The notes under the pieces are model-generated. The model saw only the letters and a list, made by a program, of their open reading frames with translations, was not told the origin of the DNA and searched no databases. From positions 1,798,001 to 1,862,000 of the forward strand of contig NZ_CP013386.1 in assembly GCF_001523745.2 (NCBI RefSeq): a DNA stretch of 64,000 bases, in the 5' to 3' direction. The stretch comes from Burkholderia mayonis (lineage in GTDB: Bacteria; Pseudomonadota; Gammaproteobacteria; Burkholderiales; Burkholderiaceae). Made by a program: the position numbers and the translations under genes. This document shows positions 46,060 through 54,602 of the stretch, piece after piece (position 1 is the stretch's first letter; every line of letters starts with the position of its first letter).

Positions 46060-47514
46060 TCAAAGGGTGATGAGCCCGCTATGGAGCGCGTAGGCCGCGA
46101 CGACCGCGGCGGCGGCGGCCGCCGCGAAGATCAGCTTTTCGGCGGCCGTGAAAACCGGCTTGCCGAGCTCGCGCTTCGCCTTCGCGAAGAAGAGCGCGCC
46201 CGGCGCATAGAGCAATGCGGACAGCAGCAGATACTTGATGCCGCCCGCGTACAGCAGCCACACCGCGTAGAGCACGGCGATCGCGGCGACGAAGCCGTCC
46301 TTGCGGCGGGCGCGCGCGTCGTTCTCGTAGGTCTCGCCGCGCACGGCGATGAGGAGCGCATAGGCGGCCGACCAGAAGTACGGGATCAGGATCATCGACG
46401 TCGCGAGATAGATCAGCGACAGATAGGTGCTTTGCGAGAACAGCGTGATGAGCAGGAACACCTGGACGAGCGCATTCGTGAGCCAGAGCGCGTTCGCGGG
46501 CACGTGATTCGCGTTCTCCTTGCGCAGGAACGCGGGCATCGTATGGTCCTTCGCGGCCGAGAACATGATCTCCGCGCAAAGCAGCACCCACGACAGCAGC
46601 GCGCCGGCGAGCGACACGACGAGGCCGACGCTGATGAGGACGGCGCCCCAGTGGCCGACGACGTGCTCGAGCACGGCCGCCATCGACGGGTTCTGCAGCT
46701 TCGCGAGCTGCGGCTGCGTCATGATGCCGAGCGACAGCACGTTGACGAGCACGAGCACGAGCAGCACGCCGACGAAGCCGATCACGGTCGCGCGGCCGAC
46801 GTCGCTGCGCTTTTCCGCGCGCGCCGAGAAGATGCTCGCGCCTTCGATGCCGATGAAGACCCAGACCGTCACGAGCATCATGTTGCGGACCTGGTTCATC
46901 ACCGAGCCGAGCGACGGATTCGCGCGGCCCCAGATGTCGGCACTGAACACGTCGAGCTTGAACGCGAAGAAGCAGATCAGGATGAACACCGCGAGCGGGA
47001 CGATCTTCGCGACGGTCGTGACGAGATTGATGAACGCCGCTTGCCGGATGCCGCGCAGCACGAGGAAGTGCACCGCCCACAGCAGCACCGATGCGCCCGC
47101 GATCGCGGCGGGCGTGTTGCCTTCTCCGAATATCGGGAAGAAGTAGCCGAGCGTCGAGAAGAGCAGCACGAAGTAGCCGACGTTGCCGATCCACGCGCTG
47201 ATCCAGTAGCCCCACGCGGACGAGAAGCCCATGTAGTCGCCGAAGCCCGCCTGCGCATAGGCGTAGACGCCGCCGTCGAGCTGCGGCTTGCGGTTCGCGA
47301 GCGTCTGGAACACGAACGCGAGCGTCAGCATGCCGACCGCGGTGATCGCCCAGCCGATCAGGATCGCGCCGGCTTCGGCGGTGGCGGCCATGTTCTGCGG
47401 CAGCGAGAAGATGCCGCCGCCGATCATCGACCCGACGACGAGCGCGGTCAGCGCGCCGAGTCGCAGCTTGTTCGTGGCGGTTTTCGCCGCGACTTCTTGA
47501 GTCACTTCAGCCAT
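46060..47514 (-). CDS. arcD: Arginine/ornithine antiporter
   Basis: A 484-residue inner-membrane antiporter of the APC superfamily with about 12-13 hydrophobic segments. The first has [17 protein letters not shown], which is the substrate-backbone motif of amino-acid antiporters. It would import arginine in exchange for the ornithine made by ArcB. It is the first arc gene, with GAGGAAAC before the ATG; arcA follows after 17 bp. A small RRM protein gene lies 157 bp upstream on the same strand. Confidence 0.95.
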   Translation of the reverse strand: MAEVTQEVAAKTATNKLRLGALTALVVGSMIGGGIFSLPQNMAATAEAGAILIGWAITAVGMLTLAFVFQTLANRKPQLDGGVYAYAQAGFGDYMGFSSAWGYWISAWIGNVGYFVLLFSTLGYFFPIFGEGNTPAAIAGASVLLWAVHFLVLRGIRQAAFINLVTTVAKIVPLAVFILICFFAFKLDVFSADIWGRANPSLGSVMNQVRNMMLVTVWVFIGIEGASIFSARAEKRSDVGRATVIGFVGVLLVLVLVNVLSLGIMTQPQLAKLQNPSMAAVLEHVVGHWGAVLISVGLVVSLAGALLSWVLLCAEIMFSAAKDHTMPAFLRKENANHVPANALWLTNALVQVFLLITLFSQSTYLSLIYLATSMILIPYFWSAAYALLIAVRGETYENDARARRKDGFVAAIAVLYAVWLLYAGGIKYLLLSALLYAPGALFFAKAKRELGKPVFTAAEKLIFAAAAAAAVVAAYALHSGLITL

Positions 47515-47671
47515 GATGTTTCCTCACAGTCGCATTCGTGCAAAATCGCGGCGTGCACGCAGCCATCGCGCGTCCGCCGGGGCGGATGAGCGCGGCGGTC
47601 TGCCGCTTGCACGCGCGGTCAGGCGGAACGCGCGTCGTTTGAAATCCGAAGGTGGTTGCCCGATTCGGGCG

Positions 47672-48004
47672 TTATCGGCGGAATGTCGTCATGGGTCCGC
47701 CTCGTGGTGGTTGCGTCCGGGCTTCGCGTTGACGCCGCGCCTCGGCTGCGTCGCTGCGCTCCCAGAACGAAAAGATCCAGATACCGATCCGGCGTCGCTT
47801 CCAGTACATGCCGTGCAGGCGGCGGCGGATTTCCGCGAGTGCGCCCCAGTTGGCGCCTTCGATGTCGATCAGCGCGCTCGGTCTCGGGCCCGATTGCCCG
47901 ATGAATTGAATCGCGGTGAATTTCTTTCCGGTGTATTTGAATAGAAAAGCCTGAAGCTCTTCTCGTGTGACCCCCGGTTGAATGTTTTCGATACAGATTC
48001 TCAT
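47672..48004 (-). CDS. Small RNA-recognition-motif (RRM) protein
   Basis: A 110-residue basic protein. From residue 1 it reads as a single RRM: RNP2-like RICIENI, then REELQAFLFKYTG, and an RNP1-like region around PSALIDIEG, with an Arg-rich C-terminal tail (about residues 70-110). The fold is unusual in bacteria outside small cold-shock-like and Burkholderia-type proteins. The ATG at 48004 starts exactly at the first strand; the open frame upstream is not protein-like. Being 157 bp upstream of arcD on the same strand, it could act on the arc message; this is inference. Confidence 0.75.
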   Translation of the reverse strand: MRICIENIQPGVTREELQAFLFKYTGKKFTAIQFIGQSGPRPSALIDIEGANWGALAEIRRRLHGMYWKRRRIGIWIFSFWERSDAAEARRQREARTQPPRGGPMTTFRR

Positions 48005-48130
48005 CACGCTTCCTGCCAATTTCGTTCGAATCCGCTCTCGATCGCTTTTGGCGGTCGAATTTCCGCAGGCAGTGGAATCGAGCGATAAATCCCGGTTCTG
48101 GCGTGCGAAACGAGCTGATCGAACCCATCC

Positions 48131-48160
48131 CAAATTCGTCAAATCTGGGATTTGAATTTG
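48131..48160 (-). other. AT-rich hairpin upstream of the RRM gene
   Basis: CAAATT..CAAATC at 48131-48145 pairs with GATTTGAATTTG at 48149-48160, with a 3-base bulge and a 3-base loop. It stands out from the GC-rich surroundings. It could be a terminator remnant or an RNA element in the RRM leader. Confidence 0.45.
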
Positions 48161-48221
48161 CTTTCGTCGATTCAATTCTTCCCGATGGCTCATCAATTGA
48201 AAACAATTTAAACGACTCTTT

Positions 48222-48235
48222 ATGTCATGGATCAA
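48222..48235 (-). promoter_or_regulatory. FNR/ANR-like half-conserved box
   Basis: On the minus strand TTGATCCATGACAT has eight of ten conserved positions of the TTGAT-N4-(A/G)TCAA consensus. It lies about 220 bases before the RRM gene, upstream of arcDABC, an operon type often activated by ANR under low oxygen. The second half-site is imperfect. Confidence 0.35.
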
Positions 48236-48879
48236 AAAACGCGGGAAGGCGGCCGGACGGTGTGCGGACAGCGCTGAGGGTGGCATGCACGTTGCTGTCG
48301 TTCGTGCTTGCGGCTGAGCCGTTTTTATCGGCGGCGCGAATCGACGTTCATCGGACATGCACTTATCACGATTACCGTTGTTCGACGCAATTCCATCTTG
48401 CTGAAACCGTGATTTATCGTGATTCGGAAGCACGGGCGACAGACGCGTCGGCGTCGTGCTCGGATCGTGTGCCGTGTGCCGTGTGCGAAACATGCGTGGC
48501 AACGGGATGGAAGTGAATTCGCGACGACGCCTGCGCGTATGTACGCGTGCCGTCATGCGACGAGCGCGCCGGTCGATGCCGCTGTCGGTTGCTGGTGTGT
48601 CGCGCATCGCGCGCGAGCGAGCGCCGGTGCGCCGATTCGCGAAGCGGCACGGCCTGTCCCGGTGCGAGCATGACGCGACGCCGCGCGATCGGAATGTGCA
48701 ATGGCAATCGATGCAGGTGAAGGGCGCGCGCTCACACGCGTATCGGCGCGCTGAGCGATGCGAATGCGCGCATCCGCGATCGCTCGCGCTTCGCCGGGCG
48801 GTGCGGCGAATCAGTCGGCGGGCAAGCCGCCTCGCTCACCGCGACGGGAGCCCGCGCTGTCGCGCGTCGCGCCCGCTAG

Positions 48880-49695
48880 CTACTCGCCGCCTTCGCGCCG
48901 CATCGCCCCCGCCCCCGCGGGCGCGATCCATCGCCCGATCACGCCGAGCGCGTCGTAGACCAGCACCGCGAGCAGCGCGACGATGAGACCGCCTTGCAGC
49001 ACGAACGCGGTGTTCGACGTCTGCAATCCGGCGATGATCACGTCGCCGAGCCCCTTCGCCGCGACGGTCGAACCGATTGTCGCGGTGCCGAGATTGATGA
49101 CGACCGCGAGCCGGATGCCGTTCAGGATCACCGGAAACGCGAGCGGCAACTCGATCCATACGAGCCGCTGCGGCGCGCTCATTCCCATCCCGCGCGCGGC
49201 GTCGACGGCATCGGCGGGCACGTCCTGCAGCCCCGCGATCGTGCTCTCGAAGATGGGCAGCAGCCCGTACAGGATCAGCGCGATCAGCACGGGCTTCACG
49301 CCGAAGCCGACCGCCGGCACCGCGAGCGCGAGCACTGCGACGGGCGGGAAAGTCTGCCCGATGTGCACGACGCTGCGCGCGACGGGCAGGAATTCCGCGC
49401 CCGCGCGCCGCGTGACGAAGATCCCGGCGGCGAGCGCAAACGCCGCGCCCGCCGCACTCGCCGTCGCGACGATCGCGAGATGCGCGAGCGTCAGATCGAA
49501 GAGGCTCGCGCGCGGGTAGATCGCGGGCGCGCCGTTGTCGGCGAATGGCGCGAAGAGGGGCTCGAGCCAGCCGGGCCGCGCGACCAGCACGGCGAGCGCC
49601 GCCAGCGCGGCGGCGCGGGCAAGCGCGACACCCGCCCGACGGCTCGCGGCGCCGATCGTCGCCTTCGTGCTCGCAGCGTTCATCGCGCGCGTCAT
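48880..49695 (-). CDS. yehW: Osmoprotectant ABC transporter permease (short)
   Basis: A 271-residue inner-membrane permease with five or six hydrophobic segments and the ABC coupling region GMGMSAPQRLVWIELPLAFPVI. The order of this operon (binding protein, long permease, ATPase, short permease) equals that of E. coli yehZYXW, and this is the last gene. The start at 49695 overlaps the ATPase stop (ATGA). The ligand is probably glycine betaine or a similar solute. Confidence 0.88.
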   Translation of the reverse strand: MTRAMNAASTKATIGAASRRAGVALARAAALAALAVLVARPGWLEPLFAPFADNGAPAIYPRASLFDLTLAHLAIVATASAAGAAFALAAGIFVTRRAGAEFLPVARSVVHIGQTFPPVAVLALAVPAVGFGVKPVLIALILYGLLPIFESTIAGLQDVPADAVDAARGMGMSAPQRLVWIELPLAFPVILNGIRLAVVINLGTATIGSTVAAKGLGDVIIAGLQTSNTAFVLQGGLIVALLAVLVYDALGVIGRWIAPAGAGAMRREGGE

Positions 49696-50654
49696 GCCGG
49701 CTGCTTCGCTTGCGCGACGATCGCGGCGAGCGTGATGCGGGTCGTCACGGCGCCGTCGGCGCTCGACACGGGCAGCGCGGGGACGCCGCGCCACAGCAGC
49801 TCGGAGATCGCGTCGCGCAGCGTGAGCGCGCCCGAGATCGGCTCGCCCGGCGCGACGCCCGGCTCGGCGAGCGCGTCGACGCGCATGAGCGACAGCAGCC
49901 GCAGCGGCCTGTCGAGGCCCGCGACGAGCCGCTCGACGACGCCCGGCTGCGGCCGTCCGAGAATCTCGGCGGGCGAGCCCGCCTGCAGGATGCGCCCCGC
50001 GTCCATCACCGCGATCTGATCGCCGAGCCGCAGCGCCTCGTCGATATCGTGCGTGACGATCACGATCGTGATCCTGAGCCGACGCTGCAGCGCGACGAGA
50101 TCGTCCTGCGCCTTGCCGCGGATGATCGGATCGAGCGCGCCGAACGGCTCGTCCATCAGCAGGATCGCCGGCTCGGCCGCGAGTGCGCGCGCGACGCCGA
50201 CGCGCTGCTGCTGGCCGCCCGACAGTTGATGCGGCAGCTTGCGCGCGTACGTCGCGTAATCGAGCTCGAACAGCTCGAGCAACTCGCGCACCCGCGCGTC
50301 GATGCGCGCCGCGCGCCAGCCGAGGAGGCGCGGCACCGTCGCGATGTTGCGCGCGACCGTCCAGTGCGGAAAGAGGCCGTGCCCCTGGATCACGTAGCCG
50401 ATCCCGCGCCGCAGCGTCTCGGCGGGCACGCTCGCGGTGTCGACGCCGTCGACGCGAATCGTCCCGCTCGTCGGCGCGATCAGCCGGTTGATCATCCGCA
50501 ACAGCGTCGACTTGCCGCTGCCCGATGCGCCGACGAGCGCCGTCACCGTGCCGCGCTCGACCGTGAGCGACACGTCGTCGACCGCGACGACGGGAGGAAG
50601 TCCCGGTGGGACGAGATCGCCGAAATGCCGGCTCACGCGTTCGATCTCGATCAT
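49692..50654 (-). CDS. yehX: Osmoprotectant ABC transporter ATP-binding protein
   Basis: A 320-residue ATPase that powers the importer. Walker A is GASGSGKST (about residue 46), the signature LSGGQQQRV is at about residue 147, and Walker B LLMDEPFGALD follows. After about residue 250 comes a regulatory tail resembling CBS-type domains (RPLRLLSLMRVDAL, LTLRDAISELL), as in OpuCA/ProV relatives. Both ends overlap neighbours by ATGA. Confidence 0.93.
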   Translation of the reverse strand: MIEIERVSRHFGDLVPPGLPPVVAVDDVSLTVERGTVTALVGASGSGKSTLLRMINRLIAPTSGTIRVDGVDTASVPAETLRRGIGYVIQGHGLFPHWTVARNIATVPRLLGWRAARIDARVRELLELFELDYATYARKLPHQLSGGQQQRVGVARALAAEPAILLMDEPFGALDPIIRGKAQDDLVALQRRLRITIVIVTHDIDEALRLGDQIAVMDAGRILQAGSPAEILGRPQPGVVERLVAGLDRPLRLLSLMRVDALAEPGVAPGEPISGALTLRDAISELLWRGVPALPVSSADGAVTTRITLAAIVAQAKQPA

Positions 50655-51871
50655 CGGCGCGCTCCTTTCGCGATCTCGGTCGCGGCCTCGAACAGCACAG
50701 CGGTGACGAGCGCGAACGCGATCGTCGGCAGCGCGCCGAGCAGCACCAGGTCGGTCGCCGACTGCCCGATTCCCTGGAAGATGAACGTGCCGAAACCGCC
50801 GCCGCCGATCAGCGCGGCGACCGCGGCGAGGCCGATGTTCTGCACGAGCACGATGCGCACGCCGGACAGCACGACAGGCAGCGCGAGCGGCAACTCGACC
50901 GCGACGAGCCGCTCGCGGCCCGTCATCCCCATCGCCTGCGCGGCCTCGATGACGGCGGCCGGCACCTGCGCGAAGCCGACGACGACGCTCGACACGATCG
51001 GCAGCAGCGCATACAGGAAGAGGGCAATCAGCGCGGGCGCGACGCCGATCCCGCTCACGCCGATCGCGGCGGCGAGCGGCACGCGCGCGGCGAGGATCGC
51101 GAGGGGCGCCATCAGCAGGCCGTACAGCGCGATGCTCGGGATCGTCTGCACGACGTTCAGGAGCGGCATCACCGCGCCGCGCAGCGCGGCCGAGCGCGTG
51201 CAGCCGATGCCGAGCGGCACGCCGGCCGCGGCCGCCGCGGCGACCGAGGCGGTGACGAGCGCAAGATGGCGGATCGCCTCGTTGCGGAACGTGTCGGCGC
51301 GCACCGCATATTCCTGCATCACCGACAAGCCGTCCCAGAAGCCGCCGTGAACGAATGCCGCGAGCGCCGCGACCGCGGCGGCGAGCGCGGCGAGACGAGC
51401 GCCAGGCGCGAGCGCGACGCGGGCGAGCGCATCGGCGATCAGCACCGCGAACGCGAACAGCAGCAGCCACGCGCCGGACGCGGGCGACACGCGCGCGAGC
51501 GGCGTGTCGGGCGTGACGAGGTGCGCGGGCGCGGCGCCGACGGCGATGCACAGCGCGACGACGAGCGCGGCGCCGACCGCAGCGCGCAAAGCGGCGCGGC
51601 TGCGGACGAGCGCGAACAGCGCGCCAGCCGCCCACAGCGCGGCGAGCGCATGCGCGTGCAGCGCGGGAAACACCGCGTCGAGCGCAAGCCCCGATCCGCC
51701 CGCGATCCGGTTCGCGCGCAGCGTGACGAATGGCTCGAAAAATGCCGCGTACGCGACGAGCGCGGCGATCAGCACGCCGACCTTGTCGACGCGCGCGATC
51801 CACGCCGGCGCTGCGTCCGGGCGCGGCGCGGGGACGGGCGCGCGAGCCCCGCCCGCCGTGCGCGCCGTCAT
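50651..51871 (-). CDS. yehY: Osmoprotectant ABC transporter permease (long)
   Basis: A 406-residue permease. The C-terminal 230 residues carry the transport domain with GMTGRERLVAVELPLALPVV, while the N-terminal 170 residues add four or more further membrane segments. YehY proteins have the same N-terminal extension, absent in YehW. It overlaps the binding-protein stop and the ATPase start (ATGA), so all four genes are coupled. Confidence 0.9.
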   Translation of the reverse strand: MTARTAGGARAPVPAPRPDAAPAWIARVDKVGVLIAALVAYAAFFEPFVTLRANRIAGGSGLALDAVFPALHAHALAALWAAGALFALVRSRAALRAAVGAALVVALCIAVGAAPAHLVTPDTPLARVSPASGAWLLLFAFAVLIADALARVALAPGARLAALAAAVAALAAFVHGGFWDGLSVMQEYAVRADTFRNEAIRHLALVTASVAAAAAAGVPLGIGCTRSAALRGAVMPLLNVVQTIPSIALYGLLMAPLAILAARVPLAAAIGVSGIGVAPALIALFLYALLPIVSSVVVGFAQVPAAVIEAAQAMGMTGRERLVAVELPLALPVVLSGVRIVLVQNIGLAAVAALIGGGGFGTFIFQGIGQSATDLVLLGALPTIAFALVTAVLFEAATEIAKGARR

Positions 51872-52806
51872 TTGACGAAGCCCTTCGCTTTCAGATAGCT
51901 CGCCGCGACGCTCGCGGCCGGCTCGCCGTTGATCTGGATTCGCGCGTTGAGCGTCTGCAGCGTCTTCAGATCGAGGCTCGCGAACACGGGTTTCAGGTAA
52001 TCGGCGATCTGCGGATGCGCTTTCAGCACCGCCTCGCGGACGATCGGCGTCGGCGCGTAGACGGGCTGCACGTGCTTGTCGTCGTCGAGGACCGTAAGCC
52101 CCGTCGCCGCGATGCCGCCGTCGGTGCCGTAGACCATCGCGGCGTTCACGCCGTCCGTCTGCTGCGCGGCGGCCTTGATCGTCGCGGCGGTGTCGCCGCC
52201 CGACAGCACGAGCATCTGCTCCGGCTTCAGCTTGAAGCCGTACGCCTTCTCGAACGACGGCAGTGCGGACGCGCTGTTGACGAACTCGGCCGATGCGGCG
52301 AGCTTCACCTTGCCGCCCGCGCCGACCCACTTGCCGAAGTCGCTGAACGTCTTCAGGTGCTGCGATTGCGCGACCGAGCTCAGCACCGCGACGCCCCACG
52401 TATTGTTCGCGGGCGCGGGCGCGAGCCAGATGATCCGGTTCGCCGAGTAGTCGAGCTGCTTCGCGAGCGCGTAGCCTTGCGCGGCGTTCTTCCACGCGGG
52501 ATCGTCGGCCTTGTTGAAGAAGAATGCGGCGTTGCCGGTATATTCCGGATAGATGTCGATTTCGCCCGTCGTCAGCGCCCGTCGGACGATCGGCGTCGCG
52601 CCGAGCCCGATCTTGTCGACGACGGCGATGCCGTGCGCCTTCAGCACCTGCGCGATCACGTTGCCGAGCAGGTTGCCTTCGGTGTCGATCTTCGACGCGA
52701 CGGTCACCGCGTCGGCGGCGTGCGCGCCGGGCGCGGCGGAAACAAGCGAGACGGCCACCGCGGCGGCGGCCGCGCGCAGGGTGCGGCTGAAACGGGGAAT
52801 CTTCAT
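51868..52806 (-). CDS. yehZ: Osmoprotectant ABC transporter periplasmic binding protein
   Basis: A 312-residue exported binding protein of the OpuAC/QuaC fold, with an alanine-rich signal peptide ending APGAHAAD. It continues VASKIDTEGNLLGN and GEIDIYPEYTGNAAF, motifs of glycine-betaine/choline binding proteins that use an aromatic cage. The ATG at 52806 has GGAG 13 bases upstream; the in-frame GTG at 52818 sits too close to it. It is the first gene of the operon, which is transcribed away from the methyltransferase gene. Confidence 0.93.
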   Translation of the reverse strand: MKIPRFSRTLRAAAAAVAVSLVSAAPGAHAADAVTVASKIDTEGNLLGNVIAQVLKAHGIAVVDKIGLGATPIVRRALTTGEIDIYPEYTGNAAFFFNKADDPAWKNAAQGYALAKQLDYSANRIIWLAPAPANNTWGVAVLSSVAQSQHLKTFSDFGKWVGAGGKVKLAASAEFVNSASALPSFEKAYGFKLKPEQMLVLSGGDTAATIKAAAQQTDGVNAAMVYGTDGGIAATGLTVLDDDKHVQPVYAPTPIVREAVLKAHPQIADYLKPVFASLDLKTLQTLNARIQINGEPAASVAASYLKAKGFVK

Positions 52807-53136
52807 CGAGGCTGGCACTCCTGTCGGACAGCGGAGGAACGGATGCGATGGCGTCCGTGCGCCCGGCCGACGGGATTCGGCCGGGGGCGAAGCGGGGGCC
52901 GATCACAAGCGGCAGGGGTTCAAGGTACTTGAGCAGGCGCGCTTTGGCAAACGAGCGCGCATTCAGCGAGCATTCAGGCGCAGCGTAAACGATCGTTTTG
53001 GACTGCGCATTTCCGTACCGCGGCGATACAATGCAACGGACGAGGCAGCATTCCGAACGGATATTGCACTGCACCGTCATTCGTCGCTTTGAGCCGCTTT
53101 TCCGCCGATTGCCGTCTACGTCAAGGAGCGTCCATC
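52807..53136. other. Divergent promoter region between yehZ and the methyltransferase
   Basis: About 330 bases with a drop in GC around 52970-53050. Two opposite promoters are expected. TTTTGGACTGCGC and ATACAATGC near 53000-53035 could be part of the plus-strand promoter. No gene or clear repeat was seen. Confidence 0.4.
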
Positions 53137-53907
53137 GTGAGCAGCGATCCCAACACGGCGCCACCGTCCGCGTCGCAGAACGTCTACGACGACGCATCGT
53201 TCTTCGAAGGCTACCGTACGCTTCGGCAAGGCGACACCGGCCTGAACGGCGCACTCGAATTCCCCGCACTCAAGCGCCTCTTGCCCGATCTCGCGGGCCT
53301 GCACGTGCTCGACCTCGGCTGCGGCTTCGGCGATTTCGCCCGCTACGCGCGTGCGCACGGCGCCGTGTCGGTGACGGCCGTCGACGTGTCGTCGCGGATG
53401 CTCGACGAGGCGCGCGCCCGCACCGAAGACGGCGCGATCACCTATCTGCAGCGGTCGATCGAGACCTATCACGCGGCGACGCGCGCGTTCGATCTCGTCG
53501 TGTCGTCGCTCGCGCTGCACTACGTCGAGGATTACGCGGGCGTGGTCGCGCGAATCTACGACTCGCTGCGCTCGAACGGCCGCTTCGTGTTCTCGGTCGA
53601 GCATCCGATCTGCACCGCGTATCCGGCGGGCTGGGTGCGCGACGAAGACGGCCACAAGCAGCACTGGCCCGTCGATCGCTACCGGCAGGAGGGGCGGCGC
53701 GATACGCGCTGGTTCGTCGACGGCGTCGCCAAGTACCACCGGACGGTCGAGACCTATGTGAACACGCTGCTGAAGGCGGGCTTCACGCTCACGCACCTCG
53801 GCGAGCCCGCGCCGATTCCCGACGCGCTCGCGGTGCGGCCGGATCTCGAAGCGGACTGCCGGCGGCCGCCGGTGCTGTTCCTCGCTGCGACGCGCGCGGC
53901 GAGTTGA
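53137..53907 (+). CDS. Class I SAM-dependent methyltransferase
   Basis: A 256-residue methyltransferase with the SAM-binding motif VLDLGCGFGDFARYA (about residue 52), the acidic loop VTAVDVSSRML and the later LVVSSLALHYV. The fold is that of the UbiE/SmtA-type small-molecule methylases. Its substrate is unknown. The start is GTG 53137 with AAGGAG nine bases upstream. It stands alone between the divergent osmoprotectant operon and a gene-poor stretch. Confidence 0.88.
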   Translation: MSSDPNTAPPSASQNVYDDASFFEGYRTLRQGDTGLNGALEFPALKRLLPDLAGLHVLDLGCGFGDFARYARAHGAVSVTAVDVSSRMLDEARARTEDGAITYLQRSIETYHAATRAFDLVVSSLALHYVEDYAGVVARIYDSLRSNGRFVFSVEHPICTAYPAGWVRDEDGHKQHWPVDRYRQEGRRDTRWFVDGVAKYHRTVETYVNTLLKAGFTLTHLGEPAPIPDALAVRPDLEADCRRPPVLFLAATRAAS

Positions 53908-54353
53908 GCGGCGGCTGTGGCCGCGCGCATGGAACGGTGGTCGCACGCACCGGTCGGGCAAGCATCACGAGAGCTACCTGACCGACATCCGGCGGGCCGA
54001 TTTGCCAAAATGGCGGACGATCGTCGATCGTTCGGCATCCGATTCAATGACCGCACGGACACCGCCATTCGACGAAGTCGTGCGGCCCGCTCGTCGGCCC
54101 ATCGCCGCTCGGGCCGCTCGGATTCGAGCCGATGTCAGTGCGCCCGCCGATTAACGGCCGCCGATCGACCATCGTCCATACCCATCGCATCAGACAGCGC
54201 CGTCCAGACAGCGCCGTCATCCGATCCGCAGGGAACGCCGGACAAAGCGCCGCCGCGCACGCATGCGCCAGCGATTCGCCGATTCGTCGATTCGCCGGTG
54301 CCCGACGCCGCGGCTTGCCGCGTTCGCGCCGTGGTTCGTGCGACCCGCCGCCG
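53908..54353. other. Gene-poor stretch before the MFS relic
   Basis: About 446 bases without a recognisable gene on either strand. Short frames are present but arginine-rich and shadow-like. It may include sequence left after the deletion that produced the neighbouring MFS relic. Confidence 0.4.
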
Positions 54354-54539
54354 TCACTCCCGCGATCGCCGCGCCCGCCCCGCGAGCCCTTCGCCGGCAT
54401 CGGCCGGCAGCGCCGCGAACATCGGCGCCGATGCGAGCACGACGAGCGCGGTCGCGACGACCGTGCTGTCGAGGTTCTGCATGAAGAGCGCGCTCGCGAC
54501 GACGGCCGCCGTCACGCGGAAATTATCGGAACGCTTCAA
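54354..54539 (-). pseudogene. MFS (EmrB/QacA-type) transporter relic, internally deleted
   Basis: A 61-residue frame whose first half reads SDNFRVTAAVVASALFMQNL followed by DSTVVATAL, the classic start of a 14-helix drug exporter with the DSTVV motif in the first membrane helix. The second half, VVLASAPMFAALPADAGE, looks like the tail of such a protein. Twelve or more helices are missing, so it appears to be two ends of one gene joined in frame. It cannot transport. It lies just downstream of an acyl-CoA synthetase gene on the same strand, perhaps once its operon partner. Confidence 0.65.
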
Positions 54540-54602
54540 GATTCGGCCGGCATGACGGATTGACGGATGGGCGATGGGACGGGCGGCGGAAAAGGGCGGC
54601 GG

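Larger units (their letters stand above)
48005..48879. other. 875-bp region without a recognisable gene, AT-richer in part
   Basis: Between the RRM gene and the osmoprotectant operon (both minus strand) I see no credible coding sequence, although short frames exist on both strands. GC content drops clearly at about 48005-48240 and 48300-48430. It contains a hairpin (48131-48160), an FNR-like site (48222-48235), and an 8-bp inverted repeat ATCACGAT/ATCGTGAT (48365-48372 and 48416-48423). The RRM/arc promoter probably lies here. Confidence 0.5.

Noticed and set aside
48103..48516. A 137-codon plus-strand frame in the gene-poor region
   Set aside because: Mixed composition with many Ser and Cys, no ribosome site, no recognisable motif.
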